DNA of 64,000 nt, from assembly GCF_030848805.1 (NCBI RefSeq), contig NC_092361.1:5828001-5892000 (forward strand), read 5' to 3'. A program made the position numbers and the translations under genes. The stretch comes from Temnothorax longispinosus. Taxonomy: Eukaryota > Arthropoda > Insecta > Hymenoptera > Formicidae. The notes under the pieces are model-generated. The model was not told where the DNA came from. It worked only from the letters and a program-made list of their open reading frames with translations, and did no database searches. Every line of letters starts with the position of its first letter. The stretch's first letter is position 1. Below are positions 21,300 through 34,600 of the stretch, one piece after another.

Positions 21300-23033
21300 T
21301 CAAACGATGGATTTAACCAGCGGTTTTCCTATTCTTTGTTGAATTATCTTATCATCTCCATTTTGAGCAGAACTTAATGGCATATTATCTTTTGACAATT
21401 GTGACATCTCCTTCCTCCACTTTGTTAACCAGTTACTGGAAACAGTCTAAGAAAATTAAAACATTCACTGTTATTAATCGAAAATTTTTTATATGGTATG
21501 TATGTCCTACATAGAAGCGAGCTCACTTCTTTAGGATTTTTGTGAAGAATTATTTAAAATCATAAAATTATTAAATTTTATGTAAATAATTATATACGAT
21601 ATGTAATTAAATTAAATACCAATTGTAACAAAATAATTTATGTATTAAATTATTTAAAATTAAAAAATTGAAACTATATAAGTTCTTATTTACATCTTGA
21701 TCTTTTGTATCCTCTATTTGAAGCTTTTTAAGTTTCTCCTCCATTACTTTGAGTTTATCCATTTCCTTCTGGATTTTACGCTCGATTTGATATTTAGCCA
21801 CCGCTTGTGCCAATGGTCCTAGCTCTCCTTTCATCGCAGCGTTAAATGCCGCCTATTTATAAAAATATATTTTTATTAAATAAATATAACGGTTTACTAT
21901 GCAAATTATGCAGATTCTTACATCTCGTCGCCTTTTAGCGTCGTTGGATGTACCTATCGGATCTGTCTCGGTCTGGGGTCCCAGTTCAACGAGAATTTGA
22001 AAATCCGCGTGTTCACCTAATCGAAAACCCACGCCAAGTCTGGAATCGGTTCCTGTAGAATTTTAGAGAAATTTATATAAGTTAACAAAAATTATGTTAC
22101 TATAAAATTTTTAACAATTTCATTTTATGATTTATTTACCTTTCTTAATTGGTGGAATATTTGAATATATTAGTGAAAGGATCGTTGGAAGTTCTTCCGG
22201 TATAATCAAACTCTTTACATCTGTGAATTTTATTTTATTTTTATATCAGTTTACCAGTTATTACCAGTTATTAATATATACTACACTACCGGACATACAC
22301 TACCGGCCAAAAGTTTGAGACCACGTTTAAAAATTTTACATGTTTTAGTGAAACACTACTGGAAAGTTCGAGTCAGTGCTTAAATACTTAATATTTTTTC
22401 TTAATTTGAAAGTAAATAGGCAGAGTAAATATTTAGCATAGTTGTAGTTAACATTGCTTAATTTCAACAAAAATGGATTATATGGTCATAAAGTTCCAAA
22501 ACTGAACTATACCTACACTATTTTAGAATATAGGTGAAAAAGAATCTTTTATAAAAAAAGAAACTCATAATTAGATTACATTGATTGGCTATTTTGACGA
22601 AAAAAGTGTCTAATATTTTTTAGCGTCTAATACATTTTTTATCTCGTAAAAAATATTTTTTATAGAATTTTTAAATATTTTATATTATTTTTTGTTTTAT
22701 TATAAAACAATGAATAATATAATAAAAATATGTTAAATTATATAATAAGTTTGATTTCATTTCATATAGCAAACATTTTCAATTAATGTTCTCAAACTTT
22801 TGGTCGGTAGTATAAGTGAAAGAAATCTGTGAAGTCGGCCAAGTTTTTTGTTAACATAATTTTATCTTAATAAATGTTTGTTTTTTAGTTATATCTTATT
22901 TTGCATTTTTTAGTTTTGTTTTCCTGGAAAGGGTAAAAGATATTGCATACAAAATACAAAAAAAATAATACTTACGATCACAGAAAACTATGAAAAGCAG
23001 CAGCTGCGAAATCGCTCTCTTCACGATCATCAT
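21300..23033 (-). CDS. Small secreted protein of unknown function, five exons
   Basis: Exons on the - strand: 23033-22976, 22220-22140, 22052-21922, 21852-21694 and 21446-21300. All junctions are GT/AG and in phase, giving about 191 residues. Exon 1 encodes MMIVKRAISQLLLFIVFCD, a typical signal peptide. The mature part contains IPEELPTILSLIYSNIPP (26-43), then GTDSRLGVGFRLGEHADFQ and LVELGPQTETDP (47-78), a basic KRRRD possibly dibasic processing site (~87-90), a Lys/Glu-rich coiled-coil helix (about 105-140) and a hydrophilic tail ending KPLVKSIV. No cysteine pattern of a toxin or hormone is seen. The block after the signal peptide looks like a conserved core, but I cannot name the family. 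No single exon is long, so it is easily missed. Intron 1 holds a Tc1-like MITE. Confidence 0.8.
22298..22810. mobile_element. Non-autonomous Tc1/mariner-type element (copy 1)
   Basis: Terminal inverted repeats read CACTACCGGCCAAAAGTTTG on the left and, reverse complemented, ACTACCGACCAAAAGTTTG on the right, with flanking TA on both sides (22296-22297, 22811-22812). The interior is AT-rich and non-coding. It shares interior sequence with the element at 31167-31708 in opposite orientation. It lies in intron 1 of the secreted-protein gene. Confidence 0.85.
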
Positions 23034-23779
23034 TTTGAAAGGGAAATCTCTGCGTGCGCACCAATTTTATATATTCAACAAGCGCGTGATTTAACTTCCA
23101 TGGCTGTTTTATAATTGAACACGACGAGCAAAGATTAATTCTTAGGACAAAATACGATCTTTTCATCGTTTAATAGTATATTGTACAACTAGTGGGAAAA
23201 GTGGTCGATTCTGAATGAGTGTGAAGTTGGTCGCATGAGCGAAGCGAGCAAAGATACTTCAAACAGAACGAAAAATAAGAAAACAATCAAATTTTTGTTG
23301 AGTGTGGCATATTCCCTCTAGTTACCTTATATACAATATAAATATATATAATTATATATTAAAATTCATATATTTTCTTTCTCTTCTATAATTTCTTTTT
23401 TCTTATTTCCTCAAATTTCACTTTTTAGAAAAAAAAACAATACAAAAACTATCCTTTTACTTATTTTTTACATATATAATTATATATATTTAAATGTTTT
23501 TATATGAAAAATATTTTACTGAGTCGTTGATCAATCTGGTAACTTCACTAAACTCACTTAGAATGGTGGAAAAGTAAAATTTAAGAGTCAGATTACTGCC
23601 ATTACTGGACGTTCTCTCAAGAAAGCACAATATACATTAAATAATTTTTTATTGGCTTTCCATATTACGAAGTCTATTTTTTTATTATATATTTATATTA
23701 TTATATTATTTCCACATTATTCTCACTTTGCACGGTTGCTTCCTCAAAAAACACTATTTAATGACTGTGTCGAATAAGT

Positions 23780-24260
23780 AAAGAGAATCCGTCACAATGT
23801 GGAAAACGTGCGTCAACGACAGACACGCGCGTTCGTTCTCAAAACTAAACTTACATGAAAGTGAAATCTAGGAGCACCGGCGACGGGCAACTGCTCGCTA
23901 ATCGGTGTTCTAGAAGTGAACTGAAGATCTCTTTACGAAATACGCGTGTCTTCGACATTAAGCCGGTGCGAGAAAGAGTGCTCGCTGAGACTCGCTTTTG
24001 AAGTGAAAGGACAGACAGCGGATTCGGAATCGAGGTCACCGGCGGCCAAACCAAGTGTCGATATTGGCTCCTATGGTTGAACTCTCTTTTTCTTGTGCAC
24101 GGTTTTCACTTCGTTCTATCTTCATCGGGTTTGCCATACAGGTTTCACGTATCGTAATTATAATTTGAATAGGATTGATGCGATAGTAACGAATGATCGC
24201 TGGACGGCCTCGTGCCACTGATCTATGATCAACAAACGGCAAGTCAAGGATGCCGTTTCA
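23780..24260. promoter_or_regulatory. CpG-rich block, possible promoter
   Basis: GC- and CpG-enriched against an AT-rich background, about 0.8-1.2 kb upstream of the minus-strand secreted-protein gene. Open frames occur on both strands (for example a 48-codon + frame from 23854) without recognisable similarity. It is best read as a promoter or 5' UTR block for a neighbouring gene; direction is unresolved. Confidence 0.35.
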
Positions 24261-24459
24261 CGACGTATCGTGCGAGTTATAGGTACGCTTTAAATAGTCG
24301 TTATTAGAAAATTGCACCGGAAAACGGCAAACTGAATTACATACAACTCGATTCGAAGTCATGTAATAAAAATAAAACTTTCTACTTCGGTATGGTAGCG
24401 GAGATAAACATAGATTAGTGTATGTCGCAATAACGGAACGCAATACAATTCATTTGCTT

Positions 24460-26460
24460 TCCCATATAATCCCTTTGTATAGAGAGCCTCGGAAGGATAG
24501 TAACAATGTCATGCAGACAACAGATTTAAAAATTTTGTTATTAGATATTTTTTATTATATCTTACTAGTATATATTATTACAATATTATTCTAAACATAA
24601 TTTCATATTTAATTACAATTTTGGTTATACTAGGTTGATAAAGAGTTTATATAAAAAATTTATTTGTTTTTCAATCTTTTTAAAAAATTTTTTTAGTTAT
24701 CTCTCGGTTTCCAACCGGACGATTGCTGAAAAATGATAATAATTTAAAAAATTTTGTAACTTGTATCTGAAGATTCCTTACAACTAGTCAAACTAAAAGT
24801 TAATTTTTTTGTAGTAAAAATTAAGTCAAGATATCAATAATTTTTATATTACGATTGATAACAGGTTTTTTTTATTAACTAAATTAAAGGAGTCAAATAA
24901 ATAAATTACATTTTCAACTCATTTAAAATGCAGCTTATTATCACAGGATCATAGTTCAAAGTGTAATTAATAAAATGAATGATGCTAAAAATTAAAAAAT
25001 TGAGATAAATAACAACCTCTTTTGAAATTTTTACTAAGAAAAAATGTTACGTTTGCTAAAGAAATTATCAGTTGAAACAGACAGTCCATCTATTATATAT
25101 ATATAGGTAATCTATATATGCATATATATGTATTTTTTTTCTGTACAAAATGTACACTCGCATTACGTATGCGCATATTTACGTCCTCTTATCAGTGATA
25201 GGAAGAGCACGTGGTTTCCTCATTGTACACACATGCTTATGCACGCATTCACACTTCTGTCCTTCTAAGTCATACACGATACGGTGATGCATAGGCGTAC
25301 ACGTATGGGTTTTTTAAAATACAACAAATATGGTATATATTAATAATAAACCACGAAATAATTATTAAGTATTACTTGGAAAATTTTGATACAGCTTCAA
25401 TGATATAAAAACAATTTTCGAAGAAAAAAAGATATCTATTCATGATTAATGTAGAATCTATTGTCTTATATTAATTATAGTTATAATTACAAATATCTTT
25501 TTAATTATAATCGATATAATAAATTTTTTAGACCGGTATTCATAGTCGAATCTTATATTTTAGACCGTCGTAAGTACGATCTTAAGATGATATAAACAAG
25601 GATAGAGACAAGGTTACAGTATATATCTATATTGCATGATAATATTCTGCGAACCGTATGGTATTTTTTGATGTAATCCACCTTCCACGACGCGGTCTCA
25701 TTTTGTAACAACAAATTGTAGAATTCTTATATGAAGCAAATGATGTTGTCACGAGTCGACGTCTTATTGTCTGCATTTCTGAAATTATTTTCGTTCTCGA
25801 AATACACTAAGATGAAGTTCTTTTTTAATCAAAAATTTTTCAAAATTACGATATGATAGAACAATTGTGTAAACGGGATTGTATTCAGCATTGAAAAAAG
25901 TACGAGAAACGATAAATACCTACCCTTATTCTTGTACTCGAAAAAAATAATTTTTTGTTGAACTGTGTTATTCGCATAAAAATATTGCTACGAAGCTCTA
26001 CAATGCTTCGCAAATTGAGTTTTTCCAGTTCTAAAGTACTACAGACAAGTGCGTAATGACAAAAGAAATTAATTAGCGGATATGTCTTGTATATACAAAT
26101 TAACCAATACTAAATTATAATCTTATATTTCAACGATAATCTTAAATTTCTTATTTTTCTAAAAAGAAAATTAGTAAAGAAATGTTCAAACGTTTCGAAT
26201 TAAAACAATACATATTAATGTTATTTAATATACCTAATGCAAGCTGCACATTAAAAACCAAACAAATTCTAACATTTTATTTTACGTTGGACTAATTTTT
26301 CATCCATTATTCAAATATATATTTTAAAAGTCGATTTTAGCAATTAAATAAAGAATTATTGCTATAGAAGGCTGAGAACTATTTCTATAGAGGATAAGAA
26401 GAATTCAATAATTGTCCGTATAGAATTCTTGATATTAAAATTGCAAATGTGTATAGTCGT
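24460..26460. other. AT-rich intergenic DNA
   Basis: I see nothing coding and no clear inverted repeat. Short TATA/CATA runs occur near 25097-25135. Confidence 0.5.
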
Positions 26461-26479
26461 AAGTTTCCAATCGAGGTAG

Positions 26480-27260
26480 CCAATGCAGCGTATTACTCAC
26501 CTACCGCGAACTATCGGCAAGACAGTCAGAGGCGTAGAACTTCCTAAGGGGAACGCCTATCGTCGTCTCGACGTCATATTGTGCATATTGTTCACTTAAC
26601 CGAGGACGCAAACGGCCACGTACGGGCCCGTCACGTCTGTGCATGTGCGAAGCAAAAAATGGAATATTTAATCGAATAAATCGGCTACCGGGTCAAGTGC
26701 AGTTGCAAATTCGTGCTCGCGAGTGTGACGGACGCAAACCGCGAGTTCGCGAGAGTCGCGAGTTCTAACGTCACATGAGATCGCGGCGTGATCGACATCG
26801 CGCCGCAATCGACAATCAAATCCAGATCGTCCGTCATAAGTGATGTTCACGAATCGAGCATCTTTTTAACGATTTGTGAACGCGAGATTACCTCGATACA
26901 AGAAAGATCCAGGAATACCGATGTTACAAGGTCAACGATGTAATCCTAAAATTAAAAGATTTACACCAGCGGAATTTAAAAAAACGGCAGATGTAACCAA
27001 TCTCGCGGATTGTTAAATATCTCAGATAATGTTTGATATGTTAACATTAATCGTTATCGAAATTAACGTTTGCGTGTATGTAATGTGAGATGTGTAATAT
27101 GATATACGTGTAACGGTGTGCGAATATCTGTGCTTGTTATTAAGCATATGTTCCGGCAGTCTCGGCCGTAGTCGCGAATGTTATCGCTGATCCTGGGCAC
27201 CGTGACTTCTGCTTCCGCGCATAAAACTCGTTATTTTGCCACGTTACTCTTGCGAAACTG
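26480..27260. promoter_or_regulatory. CpG-rich block upstream of the synaptotagmin-like gene
   Basis: Dense CpG (TCGCGAG-type strings, CGCGAGTTCGCGAG near 26740) and a TAACGTCACATGAG string with a CRE-like ACGTCA core near 26765-26778 stand out from AT-rich flanks. It is probably a promoter or first non-coding exon. The synaptotagmin-like gene, about 1.3-2 kb downstream on +, is the nearest candidate. A minus-strand 60-codon frame here looks like a composition artefact. Confidence 0.4.
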
Positions 27261-28084
27261 GTGTATGTAGTAAATCCTCGATGTGCGTGATATAACGCAA
27301 AAAATTCAAAGTGCTATAATTATTCTTGCATCATTTTCATCCGGTAAACAATTTTTTATATAAAAATGTACATAAATGTACATAATTATGTGTAAAATAT
27401 GTCTATGTATGTTTTCTTTCTCTCGTATAACTTTGTCTATACTATATATCAAAAAGTAATAAGAAAAACAATTAAAAAAAAATAAAAAAAGTAACTGATT
27501 GCATTGTTTTCTTTTTTTTACAAAAAGTAAAACTGCGCGCGATTATAAGACTATACAATATTCTATATATAAGTATAATCATATTTTACATACAAAATTA
27601 TTACATTTATGTATGATTATACATGTGGGCAATTTTTCCTTATTTCCTCAAACTTTACTTAAAAAAAATAAAAAATAAAAAATAATGTGAAAATTATCCT
27701 TTTAATTATTTTTTAATTCTTTTTATTATTTTTCCTGTATAATAGAACATATATTATATAGGAGAAAGAAAACATATGGAAAATATATTTTGTATATAAT
27801 TATATACATTTTTATGTTTTATATGTGAAAAATTTTTTATCGATAAGTTAAACTTAAAATGAATTTAACGGAAAAATTAATATGATACCTCTTATGTTTC
27901 AGATGTTACGTGCAAAAAAAATATATGACACAAAATTTGCAATAAATGATAATTTCGTTCGACATTTTCGTTAAGAAAAAAAAATGTTTGGAATACCCTG
28001 TATGTTGTTTCGAATCGTTACTTTTCCGATCAGCTGTTCTATGGAAATGAAATGTGGATATATATTCTAATATGTTTCGACGGT

Positions 28085-28602
28085 GTTCCTTTATCATCGT
28101 GCGTTATCGTTCGTTTCGTCAGCTCTCGTTCGGACGTAGCCGAGAATTATATTGACACAAGTGTTTCTTATCCGGAGTGCCGGTGTATGTATACATTAAA
28201 GCGGTTTATTTTTCATGTCTCTATGTCATAAGAGACACATCGGAAAAAAATGTGGTGGCAACAAATATAAGACGTGAATGTTTTGTCGTGAGTGTTTTTT
28301 GACGTGAGTAATGTTCGACCCGACATGATTTCCATTATGAACATTTCTTTACTCTATCTGCATAATATTATACTTAATAATCTTCCAGATATATCGTGAT
28401 AAAACGCTAATTAAATATTGAACATTTTTATAATAATTGAAACGTGTGTGTTATCAATTAAGGATTCCTCCTTGTTACGCAAGGAGTTTCGCTCAAATCA
28501 TCAATCATTTCTTCGTTCCGTTGTGTCGCTGTTACAAGTGTTTACTTGCTGACTGCGCCAATACAAGTAGCTTTGAATTCGAATTCAAATAAATCTCAGT
28601 GA
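28085..28602 (+). promoter_or_regulatory. Candidate proximal promoter / 5' UTR of the synaptotagmin-like gene
   Basis: A CpG-richer patch at 28090-28190 contains TCAGCTC (about 28118), an arthropod initiator-like string, followed closely by CGGACGT. It lies 480 bp before the start codon with no obvious acceptor between, so it could be a contiguous 5' UTR. Confidence 0.3.
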
Positions 28603-31600
28603 ATGTCGTACAAAGATTTCCTTGGCCCGTGGGGCCTGCTAATTGTAATTGCGATAGGAGTGGGAATCATCCTGATCGCGTTGCTCCTGTTCGCTTGCTT
28701 CCTCATGCCTGGTTGCATCGGCTACGAATGCTTCAGGAAACAAAGTAAGATCATCGTCTGCACTTAAATAAACTCTCCTTGTATTAAATGTATTCAATTA
28801 TTCGCGAGCGATGCAGGTTCCTACATCAATAGCAATGTCTAAGAATAGAATTAGCTTCGAATGTGACGCCAATCAAGGATAATCGTATATAGGTATTCTC
28901 AATACAAAGTATATACTTGGCGTATGTGTATTGTATATATAAAAGCACATGATATTCCCTTCTTCCTCCTGCCCTCTCTCTCTCTCTCTTTCTCCTCCTC
29001 CCCCCTCCCTTCCTCCCTCTCTTTTTCTCTCCTTCTCTTCTTCATATTTTGTTTTCCAGTCACGTATGCGTACTCTATATTTCTGCGAGTGTGCGCACGT
29101 GCTATATGAAGTATACGTATACACAAATGTACTTAATGCAAAACAATCTTTGTGAAGTTATAGCTTTACTTTTTTAAAATTACAAAAAGATGATTAAAAT
29201 TTTGAACAGCCTTTTATGAATTCTAACTTATATCCTTATTACCTTAGGCGCTAAAACCAAAATTGAAGAAATTTTTTAGATTTTTCAATTTTCTTGGATC
29301 AAAATTTTCCAAGTACTCAAGAATTAAAATTTTTTTTTGAAAATGCGGTATTCTGTTTAGCATTATGAATAATTCTTTATATAAATTTTAACAATTAAAT
29401 TACGAGATGTTAAAACAAAGAATTTTTAACTTTTGGATCAAAATTTTCGAAATTATTTTTTGGGATATTTTAAACATAATTCTTTCAGAAACTTATATAG
29501 AACTGTAGAACTATTTAAAAGTTTCTAAGAATTTTAGAAGTAAAGTGAAATTTTTAATGAGGAACGCCTCATAGTTAGCCACCTTTTACAATTAGTTAAA
29601 AATTATATTTTTTCAAGAAAGGTTTTCTTTGCTTTAAATAGTTTAAATGATAGAACTCATTCTAAAACCATTTGAGAACTCGAATACTTTTCGGGGAACA
29701 TATCCAGAACTCTATTAATTTTTTTATAATTTTAAAAAGGGATTAACTTTACACAGATAAAATAATTACTTACACTCTTTGTATCTTTGTGATAAACTTG
29801 TATCACGTCAAACGTCAGCGATCGCACTTACTCTGATAATAATATTTTTCATACCTAAATTACATAATTTTCAACTATAAATTTCTTCATAGCAACTTCA
29901 TGAATATGCGTAAATTACGCCATTGCACTATGCACGGCACATATATGCAGCTGGGTAAATGTTGTTTCTTTCGTTTCCTCTGTAACGTTATGTAATTAGA
30001 CACGTCAACTAGCTAACACATAATGCACAATAATGTTCCGATATTGTTGCTAGAGAGAAACGTCCGTTGTATCTTCTTTACATATTTTTCACGTACAAAA
30101 AATTTTTATATTAAATTTATATTACGTTTATCTACGCGACATTGTATAATCATCATACAATAACCTTTGTAGTAAAATTTATTTACAATCGCTTAAGGAG
30201 GGTGGTTGCTCAAATCAATATGAGATAAGAATTATTTAGTTCAAATTTATGGAGAATATTCGTCTATGAGAATCTGTCGTCCATGCCAAAGTTGAAGACA
30301 ATAATTGTCTGCATGGTTGTCGAGTAATTAATTATTGAAGTTATACTTATTAATAATAAATGTACGCTCTCTGTAGTGTGTTCAATAGCTTTTACGCGAA
30401 ACAGTTACAATATGCTGTTTTATTTTTACAATTTTATTTTTAATATGCTTTCGAGAGTTACTTTACAGATGTTGTAACATTTTTGCTATGTCGAATTGCC
30501 CATATGTGTAAAAGAGTATATAACTTCAATAATTATAATTACTCGACAACCATGCAGACAATTGTCTTCAATTTTGGCATGGACGGCAGATTCCCATAGA
30601 CGAATATCCTCCATAAATTTCAACTAATTCCTATCATATTCATTTAAGCAACCACCTTCCTTAATTAGTATCTAAATATGCAAGAAGGATATTTGTATAT
30701 CGTGTAAAGATGCGAAGTATGTCGTCTTACATATAAATAATATATACCAGGAAAGTAGAAATCCGTATCCAGCGAAGGACACGAGAGCATGTACATATAC
30801 TTAAGTTGCTATCTAGGACAAAAATAGTTATACCATCCTTGAAATGTTTTTCCGCAGGCAAAGAAGACAAGAGCGCGCCTCTACGAACGAAGAATCAAGA
30901 AAAAAAAAACTTAAAATTAAGTGACGTCAGCTATAGATCTTGGAGACTCGGGAGTCTATATGAAAATGACAATAATGGTATGAATCTTTTGCTGCATTTA
31001 ATTTAAACTTTATTCTTCTGGAGAACTTAACTGGAATTTCGATTCATTCAACGCGTTTCTAATTAGCTTGCAAATCGATTATCTTGCAAAATTTGTTGAA
31101 AAAATATGTTATTTTAATAATTAGAGCAGCAAATGTAAATTGCGAATCGAATTAGTACATGCAGATACACTGGTGGCCAAAATATTAAAACCATTAATTA
31201 AAAATGTCTACTATATGAAATAAATTCAAACTTATATATGCATTATAATTTAACATATTTTTATTATTTTATTTATTGTTTTATAATAAAAAATAATAAA
31301 AAATAATTGAAAGTTCTACAAAAAATATTTTTTATACGGTGAAAAGAGTGTTAAACACTTTTTTCGTCAAAGTAACTACCCTTACATTTAAACACTTTTT
31401 TTTACTAATCTAGGTGATCTATAAGTTACAAGTCAATTTTTTTTCTAAAGGAAGATTTCCATCCTTTAGAATCTTATAGAATAGTCCACAGCTCAGTTTT
31501 GGAAAAAAAGACTTTATAGTCCATTTTCTTAGAATTAAACAATGTTTCGTTAATCAAAATTATATAATAAATATAATGCTTGTTTACTTTTAAATTAAAA

Positions 31601-34600
31601 AAAAATATTGACTAAAGTATGAGTCGGACTTTTAAGTAGCGCTTCAATGGAATATTTTTAAGTTTTATATGCGCGGCGGTCTCTCTCTCAAACTTTTGGT
31701 CGGCAGTGTAATATTAATTCATTGTCTTATATGTATTAAACATTACATTGGAATGTCGTAATATAAAAGTATATTTTTAAATTGATATACACATTACATA
31801 TATATTACCATTACACTGTAAGTTTTATTTAATTTTTATTTTTAGTCTATTTTCAGACGAAAAATGCCAATATTTTTTATAGATAATTGATACATTCTTC
31901 GCGTTACACAGATATTTTAAATCTACATATTTAGTTTAATTTTGATAAAATTTATATCTGATAGGAATTTAATATAAGATGTAGTCGCAAGTATCGTAAA
32001 AAAATCACTGGAAATTACCTTAAGCTTAAACTTGATCATCAATGTCTATCATCGAATATGAAATTAATTTTTGAAGAGAAACAATAAAAACAAATATCAT
32101 GCTATGCAGGTACTATTAGCGAGAATGCAGAATCTCATAGGGACTCGCTTAATTCTACTAATGCTCAATGCAAGAATGTGGAGTGCTCTTCGACACTGGT
32201 AATTATGCACAGTCAAATTGAATGAAATAATAAGTCTTAGTGTCGTCGCGTCGTTTGGCGATTAATTTGTTTCTGGAAAATTGCAGAATTTGATTTATAC
32301 GGATAAGCAGAAGAATGATAAAAAGGTGAAAGAGTTTCCGACCGAACTGACAATCAGCTTACAATATTTGCCGCCCTGCAATGACATTATCATCGGGAAG
32401 CTTGTTATCGGTATTGAAGTGCGTTATTGGCATCTTATGCATGAACGAGTCACAATGATAAAATAAATATTGAGAATGTTTTACATCGATCTATTATTCA
32501 AGTGATTCGATACATGCTGGATGAAATAAAATTATGCAACAGAAATAAAACGCATTCCGTATTTGTCTGTTTTACAGGCGCTGTGTGGCCTTCCTCCAAA
32601 ACAATACAACGGTACGTTGGAACCTTACGTTGCATTGAATATTATGAAGCAGTCATGGAGCCATAGGAAGCGGCAAAAATTGCATAGTTTTCGAACGAGG
32701 GGCATCAGGCACACCGCTAACCCGATATACAAAGAGACTTTTATTATTGCAAATACAAAGCCGCAGGAAGCTAAGGTAAATTTTTTATTATACAAAATAT
32801 TACATAGTAGAAAAAAATAATAAGAAGAAGATGAATTACATAAAAGAGGGGTTTCGCCCCCTGCAGCAAGGGGGGGTAGAGGTGGACCTCGGTTTGCGTG
32901 GAAAGTTGAAAACCCGAACCGTACAATGATAAACCTTGTTTCGCCCTGTAAGCAGGGATAGGGTGGGGTGGACCTCACTTCGCGTGGTCGGTTCTCTGGA
33001 CACCATTGTAGGGTTCGGGTTTTCAACTTTCCACACGAGCCGAGGTCCACCGAGGTTGGTTGTACGGACTTTTGTATATAGTTGTTGATCCAATGATTGA
33101 TTCAACAATTATTAAGAGAACTATAAGCAGTCAGATTTGTCGAAAATAAAGCTTTCTTTGAGAATTTATTACAAAGAAATGAATTGAAACCGAGATTTGT
33201 CCTTTAACACAATGTTTATTAAGATCATAAACTATAACAAAAAAATATTTTTTTTAAATATGCATTAAAAACTTTGGACGCATTTTTCTCCGTTTCTTTT
33301 TTTTTCTTTTTGCAATGATGACTGCTCAAATACAGGAACTCAAATTAACTTGAAAAAAATTGAGCATGTTCCCAATATGTATAATTTGGGACTAAACTCT
33401 CTAAAAATTAGTTTACGCAAATTCTAGTTTTTGAAAAAAAAATCAAACAACTGTTTTTTCGTTTTTCAACATTGTGTTAAAGGATAAGCCTCGGTTTCAA
33501 TTAAGTTCTTTCTAATAAATTCCCCCCCCCCTCCAAAAAAGCTTTATTTTCGTCAAATCTCACTACTTACAATTAGTCCACTTAAGTTACACTAAAAAAG
33601 GTATAGTTTATTCATGTCAACCATCAAAATTTTTAAATCAAAAATTAGTTAATTTAACTAATGTTTAGTTAAACCAACTAATGTTTAGTTGAACGTATCA
33701 GACTAAATATTTTAGTTGGATAAAACATATTTTGCATTTTTAAACAAATTTTTTGGGAAACGTGCTCCGATTCACTTTTCCGATAATCATTTTGCTTTAT
33801 AGGAATGGATATTAGATATTGCTGCGTATGATCACGACAGATACGCAAATCACACGGAATTATGTTCGCTCAAGGTATCGTTGAAAGATATGAAAAAAAT
33901 TTTTTACAGTCCGGAGATTCATATGTTCAATTACAGAATGAAACCATCTTATCAGGTGACGTATTAACGCATATTAGAAATATTTAAAAAATATAAATAA
34001 CGATTTAGAAATGGTATAAGTATGGTATAAACTGTATAAAGTAATAAATAAACGTTTGGAAAAGAATGAAAGATAATAAATGATGAATAAAAAGTTTCGA
34101 TATAAATTTCTGGGCAGCAATCACGTAACTTTTTCCCGCGCGGAAACGTGAAAAGTAAAAATTTTTTCATGTAACTATCTTTTTCTATTGGTGTTAAATA
34201 GAAAGCAATAATCACATGGAACTTTTCACTTTTCACATTTCCGCCATAGAGGAAAAGGTACATGATCGATCCCCTGGTCGTATTTCTAATAAAAAAATTA
34301 AAAAAATACAATTATTACATAACTCTTTTATGAAGATAGATAATAATATTGCTGAACTTTATATATTCTTTACTTATTTTTATATTTTATTTATAAAATA
34401 AATAATCATAATTTAAATCATATATTTTTTCAATTATTATGGTCCATAAAGAAAAAATTAAATAGACATACGTTATGATATATAAAAATAAACTGTTTAG
34501 ATAGAAAAAGGCTACAATTTACAAAGTTATTTACCTTGTTATTTAAGTAAATTTTAATTGAAATATTTATGATTGTAACAATACATTTATAGTATATAAT

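Noticed and set aside
23851..24242. Minus-strand frames of 67-68 codons
   Set aside because: In a CpG-rich block with frames on both strands and no family resemblance; better explained as a promoter or 5' UTR.
28873..29155. Overlapping open frames on both strands
   Set aside because: Produced by a CT/GA-rich simple-sequence tract.
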